Source: Corynebacterium sp. ACRPS
GTDB taxonomy: Bacteria; Actinomycetota; Actinomycetes; Mycobacteriales; Mycobacteriaceae
DNA length: 64,000 bases
Assembly: GCF_022346005.1 (NCBI RefSeq)
Contig: NZ_JAKRMY010000005.1
Coordinates: 78,759 to 142,758 of the forward strand
Reading direction: 5' to 3'
The position numbers were made by a program, and so were the translations under genes. Each line of letters starts with the position of its first letter. Positions within the stretch are counted from its first letter, which is position 1. This document shows positions 7,955 to 16,914 of the stretch, in pieces. Below the pieces are notes generated by a model. The model saw only the letters and a list, made by a program, of their open reading frames with translations, was not told where the DNA came from and did no database searches.

Positions 7955-10936
7955 TTATTTCTTGCGCGAGCCGGCCTTCACCACGTTCTTCGTGCCGGGC
8001 GAAGGCTTCGAGCTGGATTTCTTAGAAGCCTTCTTAGTGGCCTTCTTAGTGGCCTTCTTCGTCGATTTCTTCGTCGACTTCTTTGTGCTCTTCTTAGAAG
8101 ACTTCTTCGTGGACTTCTTCTTCGTCTCCCCAGAGGCCTCTTTGGCGCGGCGCTCGGAAAGGAGCTCGTTGGCGCGGGCATCGGTAAGCTGCTCCGGATC
8201 GTCGCCGCGGCGCAGGGACGCATTGGTGGTGCCGTCCGTCACGTACGGGCCGAAACGGCCATCCTTGACGCTCATGGGCTTGCCCGAGACGTCATTATCG
8301 CCAAGCTGCTTCAGCGGCGGCTGTGCGGCCGCGCGGCCCCGTCGCTTCGGCTCCGCATAAATGCGGCGGGCCTCATCCAAGGTGATGCTAAAGATTTGCT
8401 CTTCCTTAGCCAGCGAGCGCGAATCCGTGCCCTTCTTCAGGTATGGGCCGTAGCGGCCGTTTTGGGCGGTGATCATCTCCCCGTCGTCCACGCCCACCTC
8501 GCGCGGCAAAGACAGCAGCTCAAGGGCCTGTTCCAGTGTGACAGTCAGCGGCTCCATTGAGCTAAAGAGCGAGGCCGTGCCCGGCTTCAGCTTCTCATCA
8601 ATGTAATCATTGATGCGCTTCTCCTTCTGCTTCGCGGCCGTCTTGGTCTCCCAATTCTTGGCGCGCTTGCCTTCCTCTGCGCGCTGCTTATCCTCTTCGG
8701 CGCGCTCCTTCGCGACAATCTCCAACGCCTCCGCCTCGGCCTTCTCCCGCTCATCATCGCGGACGACCTCGGTGACATAGGGGCCAAAGCGGCCTTCCTT
8801 CGCCACCACCATGCGGCCGTTTTCAGGGTTTTCTCCCAGCTGGCGCCCGCCCTGCGAGGTGGCGAAGAGCTTTTCCGCCAGCTGTTCATTCAGCCCGTCC
8901 GGGGTCACGGTTTCAGAGAGGTTGGCGCGCTGGTATTCCACGCTGCCGTCCTCGTTGGTACCGATCGCGCGCTCGATATAGGGCCCGTAGCGGCCAACGC
9001 GCACGAAGACCTCGCGGCCCTCCGAATCGGTATAGAGCTTCAGCGAGTTGACCTTGCGGGCATCGATGGCCTCGAGGTTGACATCGATAAGCGATTTCAG
9101 CCCGCCATGCCGCGCGATGGATGCCGCCTTGTGCTCGTTAGCCTCAGCGTTGCCAAAGTAAAAGCCGTTCAGCCAGTCCGTGCCATCCTCCGTGCCGGTG
9201 GCAATGGAGTCCAGCTCATCTTCCATGGACGAGGTGAAGTCATAATCCACCAGCTCGGTGAAGTTTTCCTCCAAGAGGCCCACGACGGCGAAGGCTACCC
9301 AGGAGGGAACCAAGGCGTTGCCGCGCGAAACGACGTAACCGCGGTCCTGGATGGTCTTGATGATGGAGGCATACGTCGAAGGACGGCCGATGCCCAAGTC
9401 TTCCATCTTTTTCACCAGGCTGGCTTCTGTATAGCGCGCCGGCGGGTTGGTGGAGTGGCCTTCTGCCGAGACTTCTTCGGCCTTCAGATCGCGGCCCTCC
9501 TCCAGGTGTGGCAGGCGGTTCTCGCTCTTCTTGCTCGTATCCTCGTCGGCGCCGTAAGCCTTCAAGAAACCCGGGAAGGTAATGGTGCGGCCGGTTGCGG
9601 AGAACTCGACATCATAGGCGCCGTTATCCGTGGTCGCGGTGCCAGCCACAGCCACCTTCATGGAGGTGCCCTTGGCATCGGCCATCTGCGAGGCCACGGT
9701 GCGCTTCCAAATCAGGTCATAGAGCTTAAATTCCTCCGCATCCAGCTGGCTAGACAGCTGGCCTGGGGTGGCAAAGGACTCACCAGCGGGGCGGATCGCC
9801 TCGTGCGCCTCCTGCGAGTTTTTCACGCGACGGTCATAGACGCGCGGGGAATCCGAGACGTATTCTTCGCCATAAATGCTGGTAGCGGAGCTGCGCGCGG
9901 CGTTCAAACCCTGCTTGGACAGCGAAGAGGAGTCCGTACGCATATACGTAATGTGGCCGTTTTCGTAGAGGCGCTGCGCGATGCGCATCGTGCGCTCCGA
10001 GGTAAAGTGCAGGCGCCGGCCCGCCTCCTGCTGCAGCGTCGAGGTCATAAACGGCGCATAAGGCTTGCGGGTATAGGGCTTGTGCTCTACCCCGGCTACT
10101 GTCATGCCCGCGCCCTGCAGGGCCTTTTCTAGGGCCTCCGCCTGCGACTGGGTGATGACGATGACGTCCTTGGTCTTCACGTTTCCACGATCGTCGAAGT
10201 CGCGGCCCACAGCCACGCGCTTGCCATTGACCGCGGTTAGGCGCGCGTCAAAGGCCGATGGGCCCTCGCCGCTACCCGCCCCCGCGTCCAGGGTGGCGAG
10301 CAAATCCCAGTAATCGGCGGAGATAAACGCCATGCGTTCGCGCTCGCGCTCGACGATGACCCGCGTGGCCACCGACTGCACGCGCCCGGCCGAAAGGCGC
10401 GGCATCACCTTCTTCCACAGCACTGGGGAGACTTCGTAGCCGTAGAGACGGTCGAGGATGCGGCGGGTTTCTTGGGCATCGATAAGGTCATAGTCCAAGT
10501 CGCGGGTGTTTTCCACCGCCTCCAAGATGGCGGACTTGGTGATCTCATTAAAGACCATGCGGCGCACCGGCACCTTCGGTTTTAAGACCTCCAATAGGTG
10601 CCAAGCAATGGCCTCGCCCTCGCGGTCCGGGTCTGTTGCCAGCAAGAGGTTATCGCACTGCTTCAGCTTGGATTTGAGGTCGGCGACTTTTTTCTTCTTA
10701 TCCGGGCTAACGACGTAGAGCGGGGCGAAGTCATCTTCCGGGTTAACACCCAAGCGGGCCCAAGATTCCTTCTTGAACTTCGCCGGCACGTCGGCAGCGC
10801 CCCGCGGGAGATCGCGGATGTGGCCCACGGAGGCCTCGACGATGTAGTTATCTCCCAGGTACGGCTGGATCTTTTTCGCCTTAGTTGCCGACTCCACAAT
10901 CACTAAAGTTTTGCCCGGCTCGGCCGCTTCTGCCAC
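7955..10936 (-). CDS. topA: DNA topoisomerase I (type IA)
   Basis: 993 residues from a GTG at 10936. The TOPRIM domain shows Glu15 (VIVESATKA) and the D102-x-D-x-E triad in ATDPDREGEA. The catalytic tyrosine is Tyr331 in ITYMRTDSSSL. The C-terminal part has the repeated GRYGPY/GRFGPY modules (four are visible) that replace zinc fingers in actinobacterial enzymes. The protein ends in a long lysine tail made of KKST/KKAT repeats, which in mycobacterial homologs aids strand passage. It relaxes negative supercoils ahead of excess gyrase activity. The tail repeats are encoded by near-identical codons, so this is a spot for slippage between strains. Confidence 0.97.
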   Translation of the reverse strand: MAEAAEPGKTLVIVESATKAKKIQPYLGDNYIVEASVGHIRDLPRGAADVPAKFKKESWARLGVNPEDDFAPLYVVSPDKKKKVADLKSKLKQCDNLLLATDPDREGEAIAWHLLEVLKPKVPVRRMVFNEITKSAILEAVENTRDLDYDLIDAQETRRILDRLYGYEVSPVLWKKVMPRLSAGRVQSVATRVIVERERERMAFISADYWDLLATLDAGAGSGEGPSAFDARLTAVNGKRVAVGRDFDDRGNVKTKDVIVITQSQAEALEKALQGAGMTVAGVEHKPYTRKPYAPFMTSTLQQEAGRRLHFTSERTMRIAQRLYENGHITYMRTDSSSLSKQGLNAARSSATSIYGEEYVSDSPRVYDRRVKNSQEAHEAIRPAGESFATPGQLSSQLDAEEFKLYDLIWKRTVASQMADAKGTSMKVAVAGTATTDNGAYDVEFSATGRTITFPGFLKAYGADEDTSKKSENRLPHLEEGRDLKAEEVSAEGHSTNPPARYTEASLVKKMEDLGIGRPSTYASIIKTIQDRGYVVSRGNALVPSWVAFAVVGLLEENFTELVDYDFTSSMEDELDSIATGTEDGTDWLNGFYFGNAEANEHKAASIARHGGLKSLIDVNLEAIDARKVNSLKLYTDSEGREVFVRVGRYGPYIERAIGTNEDGSVEYQRANLSETVTPDGLNEQLAEKLFATSQGGRQLGENPENGRMVVAKEGRFGPYVTEVVRDDEREKAEAEALEIVAKERAEEDKQRAEEGKRAKNWETKTAAKQKEKRINDYIDEKLKPGTASLFSSMEPLTVTLEQALELLSLPREVGVDDGEMITAQNGRYGPYLKKGTDSRSLAKEEQIFSITLDEARRIYAEPKRRGRAAAQPPLKQLGDNDVSGKPMSVKDGRFGPYVTDGTTNASLRRGDDPEQLTDARANELLSERRAKEASGETKKKSTKKSSKKSTKKSTKKSTKKATKKATKKASKKSSSKPSPGTKNVVKAGSRKK

Positions 10937-11182
10937 TTCGACTTCATCCCTTTCGATGATGCGAACATTAAAATTTGTGCGCTTTCAGCAATCGCCCCTA
11001 GCGTACACAGGTGGTTTATACCGTTCTTCGCACCATATACTCGGTAACACCAAAAGGCTGTGTAGGGGGCACTTCGCACCCCCACCGAACCGGTCTATAC
11101 TGACCTTTTTAGAAAGTCCAGCAGCTGTGAAAGCATTGTTGGGGACGATAGCACACCCACAACACACCCCGTGGAGGATTAG

Positions 11183-11821
11183 ATGGTTGACACAGTAACC
11201 ATGTGGATTGAAGCCATCATGGGCACGGAGTGGGTTTATCCCATCGTGGGCCTGCTCATTTTCGGGGACTGTTTCTTTCCAGTGCTTCCCTCTGAAATCC
11301 CGCTGAATATGGTCGGCGCTTGGGCCGGTTCGCAGGGATTTCCGCACCTGCCCACCATGTTCTTTGTGGCGCTCGTAGCAGCCATGTTGGGTGATAACCT
11401 GTGCTTTTTGCTGGGCACGCGGTTCATGCCGCTGCTTAACCGCATTCAAAAAGGAACGAAGGCCTACGAGGCCCTCACCTGGGTAAAACGCAATGTGCGC
11501 CGCGGCGGTGGAGCGGCCATTATCATTGCCCGCTTTATCCCCTCAGCCAGGCTCTTTATGACCATTTTGCTGGGGTCAATGCGCTTTCCCTGGCCGGTCT
11601 TCCTCTTCTTCGACACCATTGGCGTGATGCTCTGGATATTCCAGGCCTTGGCCATTGGCTATGTGGGCGGCATGGCGTTCTCCGATACCCCACTGTTTGC
11701 GATGGTTATCAGCATTATCGCCGCCGTATTCATCGGCTTGGGGCTGCAAAAGGCCCAAAACAGCATCATAGAGTGGTGGGACACCCGCCGCGGCTACGCC
11801 GAAACGCCCTACGGCGCTTAA
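11183..11821 (+). CDS. DedA-family membrane protein
   Basis: 212 residues; GGAGG sits 6 bp before the ATG. The DedA/VTT pattern is present: an N-terminal re-entrant region with FPVLPSEIPLNMVGAWAG (acidic residue in a Pro-rich loop) and the second motif ARFIPSARLF with the essential arginines. Two long hydrophobic helices follow. DedA proteins act as membrane lipid (undecaprenyl phosphate or phospholipid) flippases dependent on proton motive force; which lipid is moved here is unknown. It is transcribed toward the convergent cold-shock gene, from which it is separated by 15 bp. Confidence 0.88.
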   Translation: MVDTVTMWIEAIMGTEWVYPIVGLLIFGDCFFPVLPSEIPLNMVGAWAGSQGFPHLPTMFFVALVAAMLGDNLCFLLGTRFMPLLNRIQKGTKAYEALTWVKRNVRRGGGAAIIIARFIPSARLFMTILLGSMRFPWPVFLFFDTIGVMLWIFQALAIGYVGGMAFSDTPLFAMVISIIAAVFIGLGLQKAQNSIIEWWDTRRGYAETPYGA

Positions 11822-11836
11822 AAACCCTAGAGAATT

Positions 11837-12040
11837 TTAGAGAATGGAAACGGCCTGCGCCTGGTCGCCCTTTGGGCCGGATCCAACCTCGAAGCTGACC
11901 TTCTGGTTTTCTTCCAAGGTGCGGAAGCCGCTGCCCTGAATTTCGGAGTAGTGCACGAAGATGTCTCCGCCGCCGTCCTCGCGCTCAATGAAGCCGTATC
12001 CCTTTTCGGAGTTAAACCACTTAACGGTTCCTTGTGTCAT
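11837..12040 (-). CDS. cspA: Cold-shock protein (single CSD)
   Basis: 67 residues, the standard length of a stand-alone cold-shock domain. RNP1 appears as KGYGFIE and RNP2 as DIFVHY, with the N-terminal [10 protein letters not shown] that defines the family. It binds single-stranded RNA and DNA and acts as an RNA chaperone. The C-terminus GDQAQAV is that of actinobacterial CspA. The 180-bp gap upstream (12041-12220) separates it from the divergent helicase gene and must hold both promoters; a partial CRP-like site, TGTGACACGTTCCACG, starts at 12169. Confidence 0.96.
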   Translation of the reverse strand: MTQGTVKWFNSEKGYGFIEREDGGGDIFVHYSEIQGSGFRTLEENQKVSFEVGSGPKGDQAQAVSIL

Positions 12041-12220
12041 GGTGAACTAAGTTCCTTTTCTTAAAGAGGTAGCGCGGACAACCGCGCCAGTAGTTATTCG
12101 GTAAATGGGTCCTCGAGCAGTACCGTGAAGTATAAAACCGCACCAAGACAACATTGGCCTGTCAACAGTGTGACACGTTCCACGCCAAAGCGATAGATTT
12201 AACTCACAAGGGGGTAAAAA

Positions 12221-14593
12221 TTGTCTCACCCGGCTGGTGATAACCCCATTGGTGAAGAGCTCCTAGAACTCATCCAGCGGCGCCTTTCTGAGTCCACCCT
12301 GACGTTTCACACCACGCTCCCGGCAAAGCGGGCGCGCTACGCCGACTGGCCAGAGTGGGTGCTGCCGGGGTTGAAGGAGAAGGTGGTAGATGGGGGCATC
12401 GGCAAGCTCTATGCCCACCAGGCCGAGCTCGCCAAATACGCGTGGCAGGGCCGCGACGCGGTGATTTCTACCGGCACCTCCTCCGGCAAATCCTTGGGCT
12501 ACCAGCTTCCCATCCTCACCCGGCTGGCAGAGGATCAGACCGCGTGCGCGCTCTACCTCACCCCCACCAAGGCCCTGGGATCGGACCAGTTGCAGTCCGC
12601 GCTCGAGCTGTGCCGCGGGATTCCGGAGCTTAAAAACGTGGTGCCCGCTCCCTATGACGGCGATACGCCCCAGGAATCGCGGGCGGGCGTGCGCGATCAT
12701 TCGCGCCTGGTGTTTTCCAATCCCGATATGGTGCACATGTCCATGCTGGCCGCGCACGCGCGGTGGGCGCGGGTGCTGCGCCACCTGGAGTTCATCGTCA
12801 TCGATGAATGCCACTCCTACCGGGGCGTATTCGGCGCCAATGTGGCTCTGGTTCTGCGCCGCTTGCTCCGCCTGTGCCGGCATTATGGATCGCGTCCCAC
12901 CATCATTTATGCCTCCGCAACCATGAATGACCCGGCCCGGCATGCCGAGCGCCTGACCGGCCGCCCGGCGCACGCGATTACTGAGGATTCCGCCCCCACC
13001 GGCGCGCGCACGGTCGCGCTCTGGGAGCCTGGGTTCTTGGAGGGCGCGGAGGGCGAGCACGGCGCCCCCGTGCGGCGCGCGGCCACCACCGAGGCCGCCG
13101 AGATGATGGCAACCTTCATCGCGGAAGGCGCCCGGACCATGACCTTCGTGCGCTCCCGCCGCTCCGCCGAGGTCGTGGCGATGGTCGCCGCCGAGACCCT
13201 CTCCGGCAGCTTGGGCCGGCCTGATTTCGCGCAGCGCATCGCCGCCTACCGCGCCGGCTACCTGGCCGAGGACCGCCGCCGGTTGGAGCAGGCGCTTGAC
13301 GATGCCTCCCTACTAGGCGTCGCCACCACCTCCGCCCTCGAGCTGGGCATCGACGTCGGCGGGCTCGATGCCGTGGTCACCGCCGGGTTTCCTGGCACGG
13401 TGGCCAGTTTTTGGCAGCAGGCCGGGCGCGCGGGCCGGCGCGGGCAAGGCTCGCTCGTGGTGCTCGTCGCCCGCGATGAACCCATGGATACCTACCTGGT
13501 GCACCACCCCGATGCGCTCTTGGGCAAGCCGGTGGAAGCGAGCGTGTTCAACCCCAAGAACCCCTATATCCTTTTTGGCCATATCTACTGCGCGGCGGTG
13601 GAAAAACCGCTCGATGATGCCACCATTGCTAAGTGGGGTGCCAGCGAGGTCATCCACCAGCTTGCGGAGCAGGGTCTCGTGCGCCGCCGGGAGCGCGGGT
13701 GGTTTGCCGTACCCATTCCCGCCACTAGCGCGGAGGAGCTTTCGCCGGAAACCGCCCACTCGGCGGTATCGCTGCGCGGCGGGGCGGGCGAGGAGGTCAT
13801 GATCGTCGATGCCTCCGATGGCCGGCTATTGGGCACCATCGATGCAGCGCGCGCGACCAGCCAGGTCCACCCCGGCGCGGTCTACCTGCACCAGGGCGAA
13901 AGCTTTGTCATCGAGGAACTCCTCCTATCCGATTATGTGGCGCTCGCCCGCCCGGAGACCCCCGAGTATTCAACCACCCCGCGTTCCACGACGGATATTC
14001 GCATCGTGCGCGAGGCCGATAACCTGGTCAATTACTCCCCGGGCCTGTGGGTAGCGGACGTGGAAGTCGAGGTCACCGACCGCGTCACCGGCTACCAGGT
14101 GCGGCTTGCCGATGGCACCATCGGCGACGATATCCCCCTCGATCTCCCCGAACAGCGGCTGACCACCCGCGCCGTGGCCTATACCATCGACCCACTGGCG
14201 CTTTCTGCGATGGGCATTACCGCCGCCGATATCCCCGGCACCCTGCATGCGGCAGAACACGCCGCCATTGGCCTGTTGCCGCTTATTGCCACCTGCGACC
14301 GCTGGGACATCGGCGGCGTTTCCACCGCCCTGCACGCGGATACGCAGCTTCCCACCGTCTTTGTCTACGACGGCCACCCCGGCGGCGCCGGGTTTGCCGA
14401 AGAAGGCTTCCGCCGCTTCCCCGAGTGGATCGCGGCCACCTTTGAGGCGGTGCGCTCCTGCCCCTGCGAGGCCGGGTGCCCATCGTGCGTGCAATCGCCC
14501 AAGTGCGGCAATGGCAATAACCCGCTGAGCAAGGACGGTGCCATCAAGCTGCTCGGCGCGCTCGTCACCATGACGCAGGAGGCCGCGGTTTAG
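12221..14593 (+). CDS. DECH-box superfamily 2 helicase with C-terminal cysteine cluster (DUF1998/MrfA-Hrq1 type)
   Basis: 790 residues from a TTG preceded by GGGGG; the N-terminus is LSHPAGDNP. Motif I is STGTSSGKS, motif II is IDECHSYRG (DECH), and motif VI is QQAGRAGRRGQG. The C-terminal domain ends in CPCEAGCPSCVQSPKCGN, the four-to-five cysteine metal site shared with MrfA and Hrq1 DNA-repair helicases. This protein is the helicase of the actinobacterial 'helicase/secretion neighbourhood', where it sits opposite the tad genes. MrfA-type enzymes take part in mitomycin C lesion repair, so DNA repair is the likely role. The stop overlaps the convergent tadG-like stop by 4 bp. Confidence 0.9.
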   Translation: MSHPAGDNPIGEELLELIQRRLSESTLTFHTTLPAKRARYADWPEWVLPGLKEKVVDGGIGKLYAHQAELAKYAWQGRDAVISTGTSSGKSLGYQLPILTRLAEDQTACALYLTPTKALGSDQLQSALELCRGIPELKNVVPAPYDGDTPQESRAGVRDHSRLVFSNPDMVHMSMLAAHARWARVLRHLEFIVIDECHSYRGVFGANVALVLRRLLRLCRHYGSRPTIIYASATMNDPARHAERLTGRPAHAITEDSAPTGARTVALWEPGFLEGAEGEHGAPVRRAATTEAAEMMATFIAEGARTMTFVRSRRSAEVVAMVAAETLSGSLGRPDFAQRIAAYRAGYLAEDRRRLEQALDDASLLGVATTSALELGIDVGGLDAVVTAGFPGTVASFWQQAGRAGRRGQGSLVVLVARDEPMDTYLVHHPDALLGKPVEASVFNPKNPYILFGHIYCAAVEKPLDDATIAKWGASEVIHQLAEQGLVRRRERGWFAVPIPATSAEELSPETAHSAVSLRGGAGEEVMIVDASDGRLLGTIDAARATSQVHPGAVYLHQGESFVIEELLLSDYVALARPETPEYSTTPRSTTDIRIVREADNLVNYSPGLWVADVEVEVTDRVTGYQVRLADGTIGDDIPLDLPEQRLTTRAVAYTIDPLALSAMGITAADIPGTLHAAEHAAIGLLPLIATCDRWDIGGVSTALHADTQLPTVFVYDGHPGGAGFAEEGFRRFPEWIAATFEAVRSCPCEAGCPSCVQSPKCGNGNNPLSKDGAIKLLGALVTMTQEAAV

Positions 14594-14913
14594 ACCGGGC
14601 CCGCCTTGGCCGTGGCGCTCTGGCCGCGCACCGCGGCAACGGCGATGATATCGGGTGCATTGTCGGTGCATTCCTCAAGGCTCGCGCCGTTTTCCCGCGC
14701 GGTGCTTTCTGCGGCCGCGCACGGATCCTGGCCGGTAGCCAAGGCCCACGCGCCAGCCACGGCGGCAAGGTCCGCGGCCACCTGCGCTTCGTGGCGCGCG
14801 GTCACGCGCGACCCCACCGCTGCGATGACCAGCAACAAGCTGACAATGGCGACGATGATTCCGGTGGCGGCGATGGTGGCGTATCCGTCCTCACCGCGCA
14901 GTTTGCTAGTCAT
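14590..14913 (-). CDS. TadG-like pilus-assembly protein (Rv3654c type)
   Basis: 107 residues. One N-terminal hydrophobic helix (ATIAATGIIVAIVSLLLVIAA) follows the short leader MTSKLRGEDGYA, the class of pseudopilin-like N-terminus typical of TadE/TadG minor pilins. The remainder is Ala-rich with two cysteines (DPCAAAEST and LEECTDN) that may form a disulfide. It matches the small protein adjoining the helicase in the helicase/secretion neighbourhood. The ATG overlaps the upstream tadE-like gene by 8 bp, so it is the last gene of the tad operon. Confidence 0.85.
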   Translation of the reverse strand: MTSKLRGEDGYATIAATGIIVAIVSLLLVIAAVGSRVTARHEAQVAADLAAVAGAWALATGQDPCAAAESTARENGASLEECTDNAPDIIAVAAVRGQSATAKAGPV

Positions 14914-15220
14914 TGCCAGCCACCTCCGCGGGAAAGACCGCCTCCGCGCTCATGGTGCCAATGGGAGCATCGACGCTTACCGATGCCCGAATAAGCCCCG
15001 CGCTTTCCCGCACGCTTACCCGGGCATCCTCGCGGGCCGGTTGGTACTCGACGCCGATGGCGTGCGACCTAGCCGCCGCGCCCGCCATGTCCACCGCCGC
15101 GATATAGGACGCCATCGTCGCGATCGCGCCGATGATCCCCGCCGCCACGAGGACGAGGGAGCTTAATGCCAGGGCGGCCTCGATGGTCACGGAACCATCG
15201 TCATCGACTACCGTGCGCAT
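14906..15220 (-). CDS. tadE: TadE-like minor pilin
   Basis: 104 residues. The N-terminus MRTVVDDDGSVTIEAALA carries a prepilin-type processing site (G-S-V-T-I-E, glutamate at position 5 of the mature form) followed by a 20-residue hydrophobic helix. This is the TadE pseudopilin arrangement. The soluble part is short and has no cysteine. It is coupled to the tadG-like gene by an 8-bp overlap, and the pilin gene ends 33 bp upstream. Confidence 0.87.
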   Translation of the reverse strand: MRTVVDDDGSVTIEAALALSSLVLVAAGIIGAIATMASYIAAVDMAGAAARSHAIGVEYQPAREDARVSVRESAGLIRASVSVDAPIGTMSAEAVFPAEVAGND

Positions 15221-15253
15221 GATTCCTCCTTTCTGTTTCTCTAGTGCGCGCGG

Positions 15254-15457
15254 TTAGCTCGGGGTATTCGATAGCGCGTCGGTGATAATTCCCTCGATGG
15301 CATCGACCACGCCGCCGCCGTTGATGACCATGTACAGCACGCCGGCAAGTGCCGCGGCCGCAAGCGATCCCATGGCGTATTCGATCGTGCTCATCCCCTC
15401 ATCGTTGCGGACGAGGGCACGGGTGAGCTGGGAGTACTTAATAAATAGTGCAGACAT
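15254..15457 (-). CDS. Flp-type major prepilin (DUF4244)
   Basis: 67 residues. The leader contains RALVRNDEG and processing is expected after that Gly, to give MSTIEYAMGS with the invariant Glu at mature position 5, then a hydrophobic helix (LAAAALAGVLYMVI) and a short tail. DUF4244 proteins are the Flp-like pilins of actinobacterial Tad systems. AGGAGT-like sequence (AAAGGACTCC on the minus strand) precedes the ATG. The gene for the prepilin peptidase is not in this window. Confidence 0.9.
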   Translation of the reverse strand: MSALFIKYSQLTRALVRNDEGMSTIEYAMGSLAAAALAGVLYMVINGGGVVDAIEGIITDALSNTPS

Positions 15458-15514
15458 AATAGGAGTCCTTTCTGAAAAGGTGTGGTGGTTGAGTAGAAGT
15501 GAAAAATGGTATGT

Positions 15515-16135
15515 CTAGAAAAGCTGCGCGCCCAAGCTGATCACTACGGGCGCGAGGCCAAGAACGATGAATGCTGGCAGGAAGCACACCGCCAGCGGGA
15601 GGGCAATGAATACTCCTGCGCGCTCTGCTTTTGCCGTAGCGTGAGCAGATGCTTCGGCGCGCAAAGAAGTACAGATTCGCGTGCATCCGGCGGCTATGGT
15701 GGCCCCGGATTGGCCCGATAAGATGACAAGCCCCGCCACGTCCTGTAGTCCTGCATGGCCCTTCATGTGGTCCCATGCAGATTCCGTGGGCACGCCAACT
15801 CCCAGGAGCGCGGATACCGTCTCCCACAGGTGCTGGGTATCGGCCTCTGCCGTGCGCGCGACCGCCGTAGCAGCGGCGTGCACCGTCAGGCCCGCACTCA
15901 GGCAAGCTGCGAAAAGTTCGATATCCCCGGCCACAAGGAGTGGATCCACGGTGGTAGAGGGCTGGAGTTTGCTCATCAATCCCCCGCGCACTGTTGCGCC
16001 ATCACGCTTCTTTGGGCCGGCGCGCGGGGTCTTCGCCGTGTGCTGCGCTGCGTTCTGTGCGGTAGCCGGTCCCAGCCGCCCCTTGGTGGCCGGCAGCCCA
16101 ACCAGCACGGCCAGCGCTAGACAGATAAAGCCCAT
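15515..16135 (-). CDS. tadC: TadC-like type II/IV secretion F-domain protein
   Basis: 206 residues from an ATG at 16135 that overlaps the tadB stop (TGATG); a longer frame upstream is unlikely. The N-terminal helix is followed by a basic linker (KTPRAGPKKRDG), then the GspF-like domain with GDIELFAACLSAGLTV and SGQSGATIAAGCTRI, and two C-terminal membrane helices (GVFIALPLAVCFLPAFIVLG). With TadB it forms the inner-membrane platform on which the TadA ATPase acts to extrude the pilus. Confidence 0.88.
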   Translation of the reverse strand: MGFICLALAVLVGLPATKGRLGPATAQNAAQHTAKTPRAGPKKRDGATVRGGLMSKLQPSTTVDPLLVAGDIELFAACLSAGLTVHAAATAVARTAEADTQHLWETVSALLGVGVPTESAWDHMKGHAGLQDVAGLVILSGQSGATIAAGCTRICTSLRAEASAHATAKAERAGVFIALPLAVCFLPAFIVLGLAPVVISLGAQLF

Positions 16136-16914
16136 CACGGCGTCGCCTTCCTGATGATGACGCGGGACCAAGCAAAGCCGCCGCAGGCAAGCCCCACCCC
16201 GATGACCAGTAGGATTCCGCCCAATCCGCCGCCGAGCAAGAAGCCCAGCGAATTGGCCCCCATCGCCCCGCCCATGGCGATGCCCGCGATGGGAAGGCAG
16301 GCCAAGACCGTCGCCGTAGCTTGGGGTCCCTGCAACCCGGCCGCGATGGATTGGTGGTGGCGGCGCAGGGCATCCATCCGGCTTTGGGCCTGCTCAAAGA
16401 GGCTGGCCACCGCGATGCCGTGCTGGGTGGATAATTCGAGCAGGTGGCCCAGCCGGATAAGTTCTGCATCCGCATGGGCGCCAGAGAGCGCCACGTGTGG
16501 GGGCGCACCACGCGCCGCCGCCGTAGCGGTGGATTCTAAGGCCGCGCTCATCTCCCGCGGCGTCGACGAAGGAAGGGACTCCGCCCCGCGCGATAGCGCA
16601 CTTGCCAGGGTTGCCCCGGCGCACAGGTCAGCGGTGACGACCCCGAAGTATCCGGCCAGGGCCTCGCGACCGCGCCGGCGCCTGCGGGCGGCCATGACGT
16701 CCTTGATATACCACGACACGCACCAGGCGATGATCGCTGCCGCGACCGCAATGCTTATCCGCCCAACCGAGAAGAAAACCAAGCTGCCGCAGAATACGGC
16801 GCCCAAGATGACCAGGGAGCTGGCCTTTATCCGGCTGTCCTTTCCGGCGATGCGGGCCGCGCTCGAGGGCGCAGACAGCAAGAGGGCTGCGGCGAGAAGT
16901 AAGAAACTAAGCAT
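16135..16914 (-). CDS. tadB: TadB-like inner-membrane platform protein
   Basis: 259 residues. N-terminal and central hydrophobic segments flank a cytosolic region that holds the F-domain signature (GVVTADLCAGATLASALSRG and LLELSTQHGIAVASLFEQA). The C-terminal pair of helices includes SLGFLLGGGLGGILLVIG. It overlaps the upstream ATPase gene by 8 bp and the downstream tadC gene by one base, consistent with one polycistronic message and coupled translation. Confidence 0.88.
   Translation of the reverse strand: MLSFLLLAAALLLSAPSSAARIAGKDSRIKASSLVILGAVFCGSLVFFSVGRISIAVAAAIIAWCVSWYIKDVMAARRRRRGREALAGYFGVVTADLCAGATLASALSRGAESLPSSTPREMSAALESTATAAARGAPPHVALSGAHADAELIRLGHLLELSTQHGIAVASLFEQAQSRMDALRRHHQSIAAGLQGPQATATVLACLPIAGIAMGGAMGANSLGFLLGGGLGGILLVIGVGLACGGFAWSRVIIRKATP

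Noticed and set aside
7962..8360. Phe/Leu/Val-rich plus-strand frame that looks like a membrane protein
   Set aside because: It is the complement of the lysine-rich KKST repeats of the topA tail; AAG codons become CTT/CTT-type codons on the other strand and mimic a hydrophobic protein.
9107..10132. Long plus-strand frame opposite topA
   Set aside because: Antisense shadow of an intact, conserved gene; no motif, no ribosome-binding site that would set it apart.
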